In this document: piece by piece, positions 17,452 through 25,702 of the stretch
Numbering within the stretch: position 1 is the first letter of the stretch
Layout of the letters: every line of letters starts with the position of its first letter
Assembly (NCBI RefSeq): GCF_023227905.1
Contig: NZ_JALOCF010000055.1
Coordinates: 1-30,986 of the forward strand
Reading direction: 5' to 3'
DNA: 30,986 nt
Source of the DNA: Methylobacter sp.
GTDB taxonomy: Bacteria; Pseudomonadota; Gammaproteobacteria; Methylococcales; Methylomonadaceae
Made by a program: the position numbers and the translations under genes
The notes under the pieces: generated by a model
What the model was told of the DNA's origin: nothing
Seen by the model: the letters and a program-made list of their open reading frames with translations, nothing else
The model's database searches: none

Positions 17452-19377
17452 ATGTCCGAATTTAAAGAAAATTTAAAGAAGGTTGAACGGCTCCTGATGA
17501 CCGCCCAAATTTGCGGAGAATATACCGCCAGCACTACTTTGTACGATTTTCTTGATATCGACAAAACAGCGACCAAGGAACAGATAAAAGCCGGCATTGA
17601 CGAGAATTACAAGTTCTATCTCTCCAGGCAATACGTCAGCGGTTGGAAAACCTTAACAAAAGAGTTTATTTCCTCACGACGGGCCATTGAATCTCTGTTA
17701 TGTGAATGCCGATCCGAATATGACAATCATTTGCTTGAGCTCAGCGTAAAGGAGCTGCGCAATCGTTTTGTATCTCTTACACGCGCTGATCGAGAGCTGA
17801 GTGCTCAACAGAAAAAAGACCTCATCGAAGAAGGCACGGAAATTGGCTTGTCCGAAACGCAAATCATCAACATGATTACCCTGTGGATGGAGGCCGATGA
17901 GGTAAAAGCGGTTGAAATGCCGTCAACGTCCGCTTATGTGCCGCACGATGAATTTTCCGGTAAGACCTACTATGAACTGTTCGGGATTCCCCAGGATGCG
18001 GACTACTCGGAAATACTGAGAGTCTATGAAAAAGAATATAACCGGTATGTACATGGAAAAGATAAGGCGCGATGGGACAGGGTTTCAGACGGCTGGGAAA
18101 TCCTGAAAGACCGCAAAAAGAGAGAAGCCTATGACAAAAAGATAAACGAGCCAAAACCAGCGATTGAAGAGGGTGTTCCGGTCTTGAAAGTCATCTGCAA
18201 AATGGATGGCTATCTTTACAAGGATGTAAAAAAAGGTTCGCAATTGACTGAAACGATCGTCATCAAAAACGACCATAAAGGCCAATTGCAAGGCAAGATA
18301 AAGTCGGATGCCGAATGGCTAGTGCCTGAGAGAGGGAATCTCGCCTGTAACTCCGAACAAACCCTGGATATCTCCATCCTTACCGCCAAGATGCCTGCCA
18401 ATACCTATGATGCCAGAGGCACAATTACCCTTGACACCAATGGCGGCCCTCCCTGTTTGATATCTTTCAGGGTTATCCTGAATAACTTTGAAGCTGCCGC
18501 CAGTTTCAGAAGGACTTATGTGCCCCTTGCGGCCGCTTGTGCCGGTTTTATCGGCTCCTTTAGCCATTCACCGTTTTTATACTTCCTGATTAGCGCCATT
18601 TTTGCGGGAATACTTTTTTATTCCGTTGCTGAATTTATCGTTAAAACAACACTAAAAAATGGCCTGAATATACTCAAGCCACCTTCTAATTTGATACACG
18701 GCGCGACAGCGGGCGTGGTTGTTTTAACCATTCTGTCCCATTCGTTCGGCAGTTCAGTGACTAAGCACGCCCTTGAGCAAGAAAAGCTCGATATGTCGTC
18801 TGTTCCGGAAAAGCCGTATGTCCCCGCAATGCCGCAACCAGAACCATTGCAAACACCGGCTGAAGCCGAAAATAGGCCCGTTAATGCGGATCAGGTTGCT
18901 CACTATCAGCAATTTAGCCGGGTAGACGGCATTCTCGATAAAAGTGCCGAAGCGTTCTGGGGAGACGGCTTTAAGTCGTTGAAAGGCAAGACGCACTACG
19001 GTTTCGAATGCAGGGACCAAGACAAACTGGGTTTTCGCATTAATAGCCACTGTGCCGATTGGACGGCAACCCAACCGCCCCCACATCTCATCGCAATGCA
19101 TTTTCATTCTCAGGACTGGGACTTTGCCCTAAAGTTTCCTGAAGATTCCCGCTGCGATGGCATCGCTTGTCCGCCTGCCCTGGCTGTTGAACCCCATGCG
19201 AATATAAAAAACACACCAAAGCAGCCATTAGCTGGGGTTTTAAGGAGTCCGGGCGCAAATGCCGGATACGTCACGGCTTCGCGAAGCAACACGCGTCTCG
19301 CTTCAAACATCGCCAAGAGTAAAAAGTGGAAACCCAAAACGAGCAGTTTTGCGCCGCCTTCCCGAGATGACCTATAA
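17452..19377 (+). CDS. Membrane protein with two degenerate J-like domains
   Basis: The protein is 641 aa. J-like helical folds appear at about 28-95 (TTLYDFLDIDKTATKEQIKA) and 165-230 (TYYELFGIPQDADYSEILR to WEILKDRKKREAYDKK). In both the HPD triad is missing; the second has YVHGKD at that place. Hsp70 stimulation is therefore unlikely. A beta-rich Ig-like region (about 245-350) follows, then hydrophobic segments (about 355-410 and 425-445). A Pro-rich linker and a C-terminal domain of unknown type come next (CRDQDKLGFRINSHCADW, QDWDFALKFPEDSRCDGIAC). The last 45 residues are basic and low in structure. AGGGA lies 6 nt before the ATG. It is 14 bp from the lipoprotein gene, so the two form one operon. 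Confidence 0.75.
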   Translation: MSEFKENLKKVERLLMTAQICGEYTASTTLYDFLDIDKTATKEQIKAGIDENYKFYLSRQYVSGWKTLTKEFISSRRAIESLLCECRSEYDNHLLELSVKELRNRFVSLTRADRELSAQQKKDLIEEGTEIGLSETQIINMITLWMEADEVKAVEMPSTSAYVPHDEFSGKTYYELFGIPQDADYSEILRVYEKEYNRYVHGKDKARWDRVSDGWEILKDRKKREAYDKKINEPKPAIEEGVPVLKVICKMDGYLYKDVKKGSQLTETIVIKNDHKGQLQGKIKSDAEWLVPERGNLACNSEQTLDISILTAKMPANTYDARGTITLDTNGGPPCLISFRVILNNFEAAASFRRTYVPLAAACAGFIGSFSHSPFLYFLISAIFAGILFYSVAEFIVKTTLKNGLNILKPPSNLIHGATAGVVVLTILSHSFGSSVTKHALEQEKLDMSSVPEKPYVPAMPQPEPLQTPAEAENRPVNADQVAHYQQFSRVDGILDKSAEAFWGDGFKSLKGKTHYGFECRDQDKLGFRINSHCADWTATQPPPHLIAMHFHSQDWDFALKFPEDSRCDGIACPPALAVEPHANIKNTPKQPLAGVLRSPGANAGYVTASRSNTRLASNIAKSKKWKPKTSSFAPPSRDDL

Positions 19378-19391
19378 GCCTTGGAGAACCC

Positions 19392-20795
19392 ATGTTATTT
19401 AACCGTTGCGCTTTTTATGTTGTGTTAGTTATTGCCATAGCGGCATCGGGTTGCGCCTACAATGTTCCTATCGTGGCTGACCCCGTCAAGGATATGCGTC
19501 AATCCCGGCTTGTCAGGAAAAAGATGCCCATCAAGGTTGGCATGTACTTGAGCGATGACCTTAAAAACTACATTTACGAGCAGCAAAGAATGGGCACGAC
19601 CTTTCAAATGAATGTAGGGAAATATTTGCTCCCGATCGCCATGAAGATGGGCTCGGCCATATTTGACAAGGTGACGCTGGTTAACTCTTTGCCTCCTTAT
19701 GACGGTAACTACAGGCCGGATGTTGAAGCCGTCATTAGACCGGAAGTCCTTTCTTGTTATGGCGATGCTGTTGGCGCTTTTTCAGGTTACATAAAAGCGA
19801 AAACAAAATTACGTGTCACTGCCTATGACTTAGGCGGCAATGCGTTATGGCAGGATGAAGCCATCGGCGAAAGTAAAAGCAAGCACATGGATTTCGTAAA
19901 GACTTGGCTTACGGATATGGAAGAAGTCGGAAAAACAGGCTATCGGGCTGCTTTTTCCGCCGCCACCCAAATTATCAATGATTTTTACGCCCGGCCTCCG
20001 CAGGAGCTTCTCTCCCTTCTTGAAATCAAAAAAGCGGAAAATTTGAGGAACCGGGGGGCTTTGCCTGATTTTGAGCTTTTTAAAAATCTTTATGAAAAGG
20101 GGCAGTTTCAATACGATAAAAAAAATTATTACCAATCCTTATATTTATTCGCAAAGGCATCAAACATAGCCTCTGACGAGCCGGCAGCATTATTTTATAC
20201 CGGGGCGAGCTACACCCATACCGGCGATAAGTCCAGGGCGCTAAAACAATTCGAAAATATCATTAAAAAGCAACCTTACGGTCCGGAAGCCCGTGATTCA
20301 AAAAAATGGATTCAACGGCTGGACGACCCGTTAGAAATTGGAGTTTTCGGCAGTCGTAAATCCGACAGGTCTGCATTAAATGACCAGGCGATTAAAAACG
20401 CCTTGATCAACAGCGGCATGTACGAAGTTATGAATACCGCTAAGTTAACACCTCCGGCCAGCCCTATTCCCTCGCCAGACTTTTCGAAGTTTCTTGATAC
20501 TTGCTATAAAAAAGGCATTAAGGTCGTTATTTGGCACGATATTGACAGCTCTTCCAAGAAACCCCAATACGACTTCTATAGCGGCGAAGATGTCGCAACA
20601 GAACATAGGGTTAAAATCTCTGCAAAAGTGTATTCAACAAAGAAAAAACGTTTAACAGCCGAACTTCAGATAAACGAAAGATCAAGCACCATACAAGAGC
20701 AAACAGCGCAACAGGAAATGGAAACAAGACAACAGCTATTGCAAAGCGGCGCTAAAAAACTGGCCTTGCAGTTGCTAAAAAACGATATTTTTTAA
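19392..20795 (+). CDS. Lipoprotein with TPR-like repeats, function unknown
   Basis: The protein is 467 aa. A lipoprotein signal is clear: the hydrophobic VVLVIAIAASGC has its lipobox ASGC, with Cys21 as the lipidation site. The following CAYN has no Asp at +2, so outer-membrane sorting is expected. Residues about 40-200 (MPIKVGMYLSDDLKNYIYEQ and onward) resemble small outer-membrane lipoproteins of the YajG/auxiliary type, but weakly. Residues about 235-310 form TPR-like helices (YEKGQFQYDKKNYYQSLYLF, AALFYTGASYTHTGDKSRAL). The C-terminal part is unassigned. GGAG lies 5 nt before the ATG. It pairs with the upstream J-like membrane protein. I infer that they form an envelope complex; no function is claimed. 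Confidence 0.75.
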   Translation: MLFNRCAFYVVLVIAIAASGCAYNVPIVADPVKDMRQSRLVRKKMPIKVGMYLSDDLKNYIYEQQRMGTTFQMNVGKYLLPIAMKMGSAIFDKVTLVNSLPPYDGNYRPDVEAVIRPEVLSCYGDAVGAFSGYIKAKTKLRVTAYDLGGNALWQDEAIGESKSKHMDFVKTWLTDMEEVGKTGYRAAFSAATQIINDFYARPPQELLSLLEIKKAENLRNRGALPDFELFKNLYEKGQFQYDKKNYYQSLYLFAKASNIASDEPAALFYTGASYTHTGDKSRALKQFENIIKKQPYGPEARDSKKWIQRLDDPLEIGVFGSRKSDRSALNDQAIKNALINSGMYEVMNTAKLTPPASPIPSPDFSKFLDTCYKKGIKVVIWHDIDSSSKKPQYDFYSGEDVATEHRVKISAKVYSTKKKRLTAELQINERSSTIQEQTAQQEMETRQQLLQSGAKKLALQLLKNDIF

Positions 20796-21248
20796 AGCCT
20801 GTAGAAAACGGTTTTGCCGGAAAATATTGGCCGACCGCTTCACGCCCTCAACTTCTTCGATGTCCAAGTGCTCAAGCGGCACATTCAAAATGTCCTTAAA
20901 TCGCAGCCGGTGATTTTCTATATCAATTCCGGCAAGCTCCGCGCCAAAATGGAAAATGTGCAATAATGAAACCCTTGCTGCCGGTAACCAGAATACCATC
21001 AGCTTCAACAGCACTTCGCCCCTTACTTACCATCCGATCGGTGAAACCGGATTATTGCGGCAACCTCAAACGTCGATATTGAGGCGCTCGCCGCTCGGCA
21101 TAACAGCCTGATTTATAGGCCAAGCTGTTGAAAACAAGCCTAATTAAAAAATGTTTTCCCTTTTCTAGGGGATGAGTGAAAATAGTTTATACTGTAAGTA
21201 AATGCGTACTTTTATCACTCATAATAAAAATAATTTAATGCCTCGGCA
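20796..21248. other. Non-coding region with a possible gene remnant
   Basis: About 450 bp without a secure gene. On the minus strand a 79-codon frame (20775-21014) overlaps the lipoprotein 3' end. Its translation (AGIDIENHRLRFKDILNVPL, then LEHLDIEEVEGVKR) looks protein-like but has no recognisable domain and no ribosome site. It may be a decayed gene end. The right part (21150-21250) is AT-rich and holds a promoter-like motif. Confidence 0.35.
21154..21196 (+). promoter_or_regulatory. Promoter-like motif shared with 27821-27863
   Basis: TTTTCC (21154-21159), CTA (21165-21167) and TTATACTGTA (21187-21196) recur with identical spacing before the second HlyD gene. TATACT matches a -10 box at 5/6. 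No good TTGACA sits at 17 bp, so an activator or alternative sigma factor could be involved. It lies about 75 bp before the ATG at 21270 and would drive the putative export operon. Confidence 0.4.
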
Positions 21249-21269
21249 TTGGATAAAAGGAAGTCAACA

Positions 21270-21751
21270 ATGGTTCACGCTCAGCTAAATGCAGCTATTA
21301 TTCAAAATGCAATCGGCAAGGTAACTTGCTTATTCTCATTACCTGACACTTACCTTCACACGTTAGTGGCCGATAAGAATTCCGGTATTGGCGGCTTTCC
21401 CAAAATTGGATTCGCAAACTCCAATTTAACAGCGGAAATTTTCAAGAAATTGCCCAGTGCCGTTTTGAGCCTGAGAAAGCTCAACATTACCCACTGGAAA
21501 CAGCCATCGTGCACCTGGCTTACACTATAACCCAGGTCGAAGTCGGCTTTATCGACGCTCGTGAACAACAAGTTGCCGTTTCCTCGCCGGCATTGAAAAT
21601 CGTTAAGCGCCATGAAGACGACCGATATCCTGCCAGCCTCGATACGCCGAAAAATGTTCAGAAGGTTTTTCATGCCTTACGGCCTGTTGTTGAATCTCCC
21701 TACCATAAGCGTCTTGCCCAGCAAGATCCGCAGCAGTGTAAGGATTTTTAA
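21270..21751 (+). pseudogene. Small gene with a one-base frameshift, function unknown
   Basis: Translation starts at the ATG at 21270 (GGAAG 5 nt upstream) and reads MVHAQLNAAIIQNAIGKVTC in frame, but shifts. The continuation (QFNSGNFQEIAQCRFEPEKA, HYPLETAIVHLAYTITQVEV, YPASLDTPKNVQKVF) is in the -1 frame. Adding one A to the run at 21402-21405 joins both into a 160-aa protein. The second frame ends TAA exactly at the ATG of the next gene, which argues that it is truly translated. The segment YPLETAIVHLA faintly recalls HD-type helical domains; I do not assign it. The cause is sequencing error, real decay or frameshifting. No classical slippery heptamer was found. Confidence 0.6.
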
Positions 21752-23530
21752 ATGGATAACTTTGCTCAAAGTTGGCTGGATATTCAGTGCAAAGTAATTA
21801 CAGGTTGTTGTTGCGCTTTATTATTGATGATAGAGCCCGACGGCAGCGCCTTGCTGCCTTTGGCACAATGGCCCGCTAATAGCAAAGAGCCTCTGGAGCT
21901 GTTAACCATTTCCCAGTTGGCGCTCAAAAAGGGCGTCTCCGTCATCAACCAAAATGTACTGGCGCCCGAATCGGATCAGCAGGCTTTCGATTACTTTGCT
22001 TCTCCTATCTTTATCGATACACATTTAGTCGGCGTTATCGCCGTAAAAACCGCCCTCCAGTCAGAACAAAATCAACAGCAAATTCTCGCCGCTCTGGACC
22101 AAGGCAAGAAATGGCTGGAACTTTCGGAACTTTTAACAGCACAACCACAAACCGGCAGTTCCAAGGACTTTTATGCAACAGTCGTAAGCCTGGCAGCCGC
22201 CTGTCTCGATCAAGACACTTACAACGAAACGTTAATAGCGCTGATAACAGAGCTCACCCGGCAATTTCAATGTGAGCGCGTATCGATAGGCGAAGTTAAA
22301 CGCAACCATGCAGAAATTATTGCCTTGTCCAATAGCGCCAACTTTGATTCCAGGGCCAACCTGATGCGAACCCTTGCCAATGCAATGGATGAAGCCGTTG
22401 ACCAGGACAGGATCATTGTTCATCCGCCGGCAAAACAGAAGCCCGGCTACATTAGTCGAGCCCATCTGGAATTGGCGAAAAAATATGGCTCAGGCTCAAT
22501 CTGCACGCTGCCGCTGATTTACCAGGACTCGACTTTTGCGGCAATGACACTGGAACGTAGCGAAGAAAATCCGTTTGCGCCCGCAACAGTCCTGCTGCTA
22601 GAACAAACCCTGTCGCTGCTGAGCCCTTTTTTGCATCTGAAGCGTACAGAAGAACAAGGCCTGCCTTACAAAATCGGCAGCAGCCTGAAAAAACAGCTTT
22701 CCGGGCTATTTGGCCTTAACCATCTGGGCCTGAAACTGTCTGCTGTGGCGTTAATTTTACTGCTGGGCGCAACGAACACTATCAAAGGCGACTTTAAAAT
22801 CCATGCTGATGCTGTCTTGGAAGGCAAAGTGCAACGAGTCGTTGCCGCCCCTATGCAGGGTTTCATATTAACGGCGGATGCCCGCGCCGGGGATACGCTA
22901 AAAAAAGGCGAGTTGATGGCCATGATGGACGATGCCGATTTAAAGCTGGAAGCCGTTAAGTTAGCCAGCCAACAGCAGCAAATTGCCCGGGAATACCGGG
23001 AGGCGATGTCCGACAGGGATCTGGTAAAAGTCAGCGTGCTCAGCGCGCAACTTGAGCAAGTTAAAGCACAGCTTCAGCTCATTCATGAGCAATTGCAGCG
23101 CACATCAATTGTGGCCCCATTCGATGGCGTGGTGATTGAAGGCGATCTCAGCCAATCGCTGGGCTCGCCGGTCGAACGGGGCGCCAGTCTGTTTAAAATG
23201 GCGCCGTTGGAAGGCTACCGGGTTGTGCTCAATGTTAACGAGCGGCTCATTTCCTATGTGCAAGCCGGGCAGACCGGCGCCTTGGCCTTATCGAGCCTGC
23301 CGGAACAGCACATCCCGCTGACCGTCGAAAAAATCACCGCGGTATCCCGGGTAGAAGGCGGCAACAATATTTTCCGTGTAGAAGCCAGCCTGCATAACCA
23401 TTCCGATCTTTTAAGACCGGGCATGGCGGGCGTAGGAAAAATCAACGCAGGCCAAAAGCCGCTGTTATGGATTTGGACGCATGAGCTGGTCGACTGGGCA
23501 AGCTTATGGTTCTGGTCCTGGTGGCCCTAA
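21752..23530 (+). CDS. GAF-domain and HlyD-type membrane fusion protein
   Basis: The protein is 592 aa. Two GAF-like sensor regions lie at about 15-125 and 150-295 (LIALITELTRQFQCERVSIG, SGSICTLPLIYQDSTFAAMT). One TM helix follows at about 328-342 (LSAVALILLLGATN). Then comes an HlyD adaptor: a lipoyl half-motif near 355-395 (VVAAPMQGFILTADARAGDT), a short coiled coil at about 395-450, the second half-motif TSIVAPFDGVVIEGDL, and a beta-barrel. The last 20 residues are Trp-rich (LLWIWTH to WFWSWWP, seven Trp). So the cytosolic GAF part is joined to a periplasmic adaptor. AAGGA lies 7 nt before the ATG. The M50 protease gene follows by 24 bp. I infer an adaptor of a dedicated export complex; signal sensing by GAF is a guess. 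Confidence 0.85.
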   Translation: MDNFAQSWLDIQCKVITGCCCALLLMIEPDGSALLPLAQWPANSKEPLELLTISQLALKKGVSVINQNVLAPESDQQAFDYFASPIFIDTHLVGVIAVKTALQSEQNQQQILAALDQGKKWLELSELLTAQPQTGSSKDFYATVVSLAAACLDQDTYNETLIALITELTRQFQCERVSIGEVKRNHAEIIALSNSANFDSRANLMRTLANAMDEAVDQDRIIVHPPAKQKPGYISRAHLELAKKYGSGSICTLPLIYQDSTFAAMTLERSEENPFAPATVLLLEQTLSLLSPFLHLKRTEEQGLPYKIGSSLKKQLSGLFGLNHLGLKLSAVALILLLGATNTIKGDFKIHADAVLEGKVQRVVAAPMQGFILTADARAGDTLKKGELMAMMDDADLKLEAVKLASQQQQIAREYREAMSDRDLVKVSVLSAQLEQVKAQLQLIHEQLQRTSIVAPFDGVVIEGDLSQSLGSPVERGASLFKMAPLEGYRVVLNVNERLISYVQAGQTGALALSSLPEQHIPLTVEKITAVSRVEGGNNIFRVEASLHNHSDLLRPGMAGVGKINAGQKPLLWIWTHELVDWASLWFWSWWP

Positions 23531-23554
23531 TGGCATCAGTTTAAGGAATGGGTC

Positions 23555-25702
23555 GTGAGTGAGTCATTATTAAGCCCGCAGTGGTACCGTGTTCAAGCGT
23601 TAACGCCCCGTTTGCGTAAGCATATTGAAGTGCACCGCCATGATTATCGCGGGCAGATCTGGTTTATTCTTGAAGATAAGTCTTCCGGCCGGCATCATCG
23701 CTTCAATGCCGCAGCTTTCAGGATTATCGGCCTGCTGGATGGCGAGCGCACCGTCAATGAAGCCTGGCAACTGGTTAACGATCAGCAGGGCGATTTCGCA
23801 CCGACCCAGGATGAAGTGATACAACTGCTGGGCCAGCTTCATAGCGCCGATCTACTGCTCTCGAATGCGGCAACGGATATAGACGAGCTGTTTCATCGGC
23901 AAGAACAGCATCAAAATTTAAAGATCAAGCAACGCGTCAGTAATCCCCTTTCCCAAAAATTTCCGCTCTGGGACCCGGATGATTTTCTTGAGCGGCATTT
24001 ACCCAAAGTAAGCGGGTTATTCAACTGGACAATCGCTCTGGCATGGCTGTCCATCGTATTGACCGCATCCTTGCTGGCGGCAATGCACTGGCATGAGCTG
24101 GGCAACAATATAATTATTAATACGCTGTCGCCCTATAACCTGACCCTCCTGTTTATCCTGTATCCGGGCATTAAAATATTGCATGAATTAGGCCACGCAT
24201 TTACGGCCAAGCTGGAAGGCGGGGAAGTGCATGAAATGGGCATCATTTTTATGATGTTCATTCCCATCCCCTACATCAACGTCTCTACCGTAACTAGTTT
24301 CAGGAACAAATATAAACGCATGCTGGTCGGGGCCGCCGGCATTATCGTTGAACTGTTGCTCGCCTCCCTGGCCCTGTTTATCTGGTTGATGGCCGAGCCC
24401 GGCATAGTGCGGGATATTGCTTTCAACATCATGCTGATCGGCGGCGTTTCTTCGCTATTTTTTAACGGCAACCCCTTACTGAAATATGACGGCTATTACG
24501 TCCTCGCCGACGCGATCGATATCCCCAACCTTTTCCAGCGCTCGGCAAAATATTGGGGCTATCTGTGCCAACGCTATCTCTTCGGCTTGAAGCAGCTGGC
24601 ATCGCCGGCTTACACATCGTGGGAATCGTCCTGGTTTATCTTGTACAGCCTCCTGTCGATGACTTACCGAATGGCCTTGCTGTGGTTCATCATCGTTTAC
24701 GTCACGGACAAGTTTTTTGCTATCGGCATAGTTCTGGCTTTATGGTTAGTGATTGCCCAAATCGTATTGCCGCTATTCAACATGCTGCGTTTTATTGCCG
24801 CCAGCCCCAGTATCCAGAAAAAACGCTGCCGAGTCATCGGCAGTTGCGGCGCGCTGCTGGCTGTCTTAATGGCGCTGATCTCTATCGTGCCTTTTCCGTC
24901 CTACACCTTGGCAGAGGGCATTGTGTGGGTGCCCGATAACGCCCAGTTAAGGGCGGAAAGCGACGGCTTTTCCGGGCCGTTGTTAACCAGAAATAACAGC
25001 CAGGTCGACAATGGCACGGACATCCTTCAGTTGGAAGACCCTTTTTTGCAAACCCAGGTAGAAATTCAGCTGGCAAAGTTAAAGGAATTGGAAGCCAACT
25101 ATCGGGCAGAAAAATTTAACGATCTGATAAAAGCGCAAATACTCAAAGAACAGATACCGGCAGTCCAGGCAGAGTTAGCCAACGCGCAAAAAAACGTGCA
25201 GTCCATGCAGCTTAAAAGTGCAACGCAAGGCCAATTATTAATACCGGATGCGGATGATTTACCCGGCCAATTCCTCAAACAGGGCGACTTGATCGGCTAT
25301 GTAATTAATAACTCCCTGCCTATCGTTCGCACCGTGGTCACTCAAGACGATATGGGTAAACTGCAAGCGGGTACGGAGCGCGTGCAGATAAGATTGGTCA
25401 ATCACTTGGATCAAGTTATACCGGCAAAAATTATCCGCATAATCCCAGAGGCCACCAATCGCCTTCCCAGCGCAGCGCTTGCAACCTCAGCCGGTGGCAG
25501 AATGATTCTGGACCCGGACCGGACAGAGGACTTGGTAACCCTGGAGAATTTTTTTCTGGTAGATGTTGAGTTCTCACCATTGGACCCGACCATACTGATC
25601 GGCACCCGAACTTATGTGCGTTTTGATCATGGCGGACAAGCGCTGGCCAAGCAGTGGTACAGAAGCTTGCGGCAATTATTTCTGAGGCAGTTCAATGTCT
25701 GA
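23555..25702 (+). CDS. M50 (site-2 type) metalloprotease fused to HlyD-like region
   Basis: The protein is 715 aa with a GTG start at 23555; an ATG at 23548 is out of frame and hits a stop at once. The N-terminal part (about 20-100) resembles a PqqD-type peptide-binding fold (FNAAAFRIIGLLDGERTVNE). The membrane core (about 155-450) has the zinc motif HELGH at 210-214 and the third ligand region NPLLKYDGYY (D312), both intact. The C-terminal periplasmic part (about 455-700) is HlyD-like, with a coiled coil (QTQVEIQLAKLKELEANYRA) and a late beta region. It overlaps the SecA-like gene by 8 bp. I infer intramembrane cleavage, or handling of a leader peptide during export. Confidence 0.88.
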   Translation: MSESLLSPQWYRVQALTPRLRKHIEVHRHDYRGQIWFILEDKSSGRHHRFNAAAFRIIGLLDGERTVNEAWQLVNDQQGDFAPTQDEVIQLLGQLHSADLLLSNAATDIDELFHRQEQHQNLKIKQRVSNPLSQKFPLWDPDDFLERHLPKVSGLFNWTIALAWLSIVLTASLLAAMHWHELGNNIIINTLSPYNLTLLFILYPGIKILHELGHAFTAKLEGGEVHEMGIIFMMFIPIPYINVSTVTSFRNKYKRMLVGAAGIIVELLLASLALFIWLMAEPGIVRDIAFNIMLIGGVSSLFFNGNPLLKYDGYYVLADAIDIPNLFQRSAKYWGYLCQRYLFGLKQLASPAYTSWESSWFILYSLLSMTYRMALLWFIIVYVTDKFFAIGIVLALWLVIAQIVLPLFNMLRFIAASPSIQKKRCRVIGSCGALLAVLMALISIVPFPSYTLAEGIVWVPDNAQLRAESDGFSGPLLTRNNSQVDNGTDILQLEDPFLQTQVEIQLAKLKELEANYRAEKFNDLIKAQILKEQIPAVQAELANAQKNVQSMQLKSATQGQLLIPDADDLPGQFLKQGDLIGYVINNSLPIVRTVVTQDDMGKLQAGTERVQIRLVNHLDQVIPAKIIRIIPEATNRLPSAALATSAGGRMILDPDRTEDLVTLENFFLVDVEFSPLDPTILIGTRTYVRFDHGGQALAKQWYRSLRQLFLRQFNV

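Noticed and set aside
20775..21014. Minus-strand 79-codon frame
   Set aside because: Protein-like but no domain and no ribosome site, and it overlaps the lipoprotein 3' end; kept only as a possible remnant in the intergenic entry.
21378..21530. Programmed -1 frameshift site
   Set aside because: No X-XXY-YYZ slippery heptamer in the correct phase was found in the overlap of the two frames.
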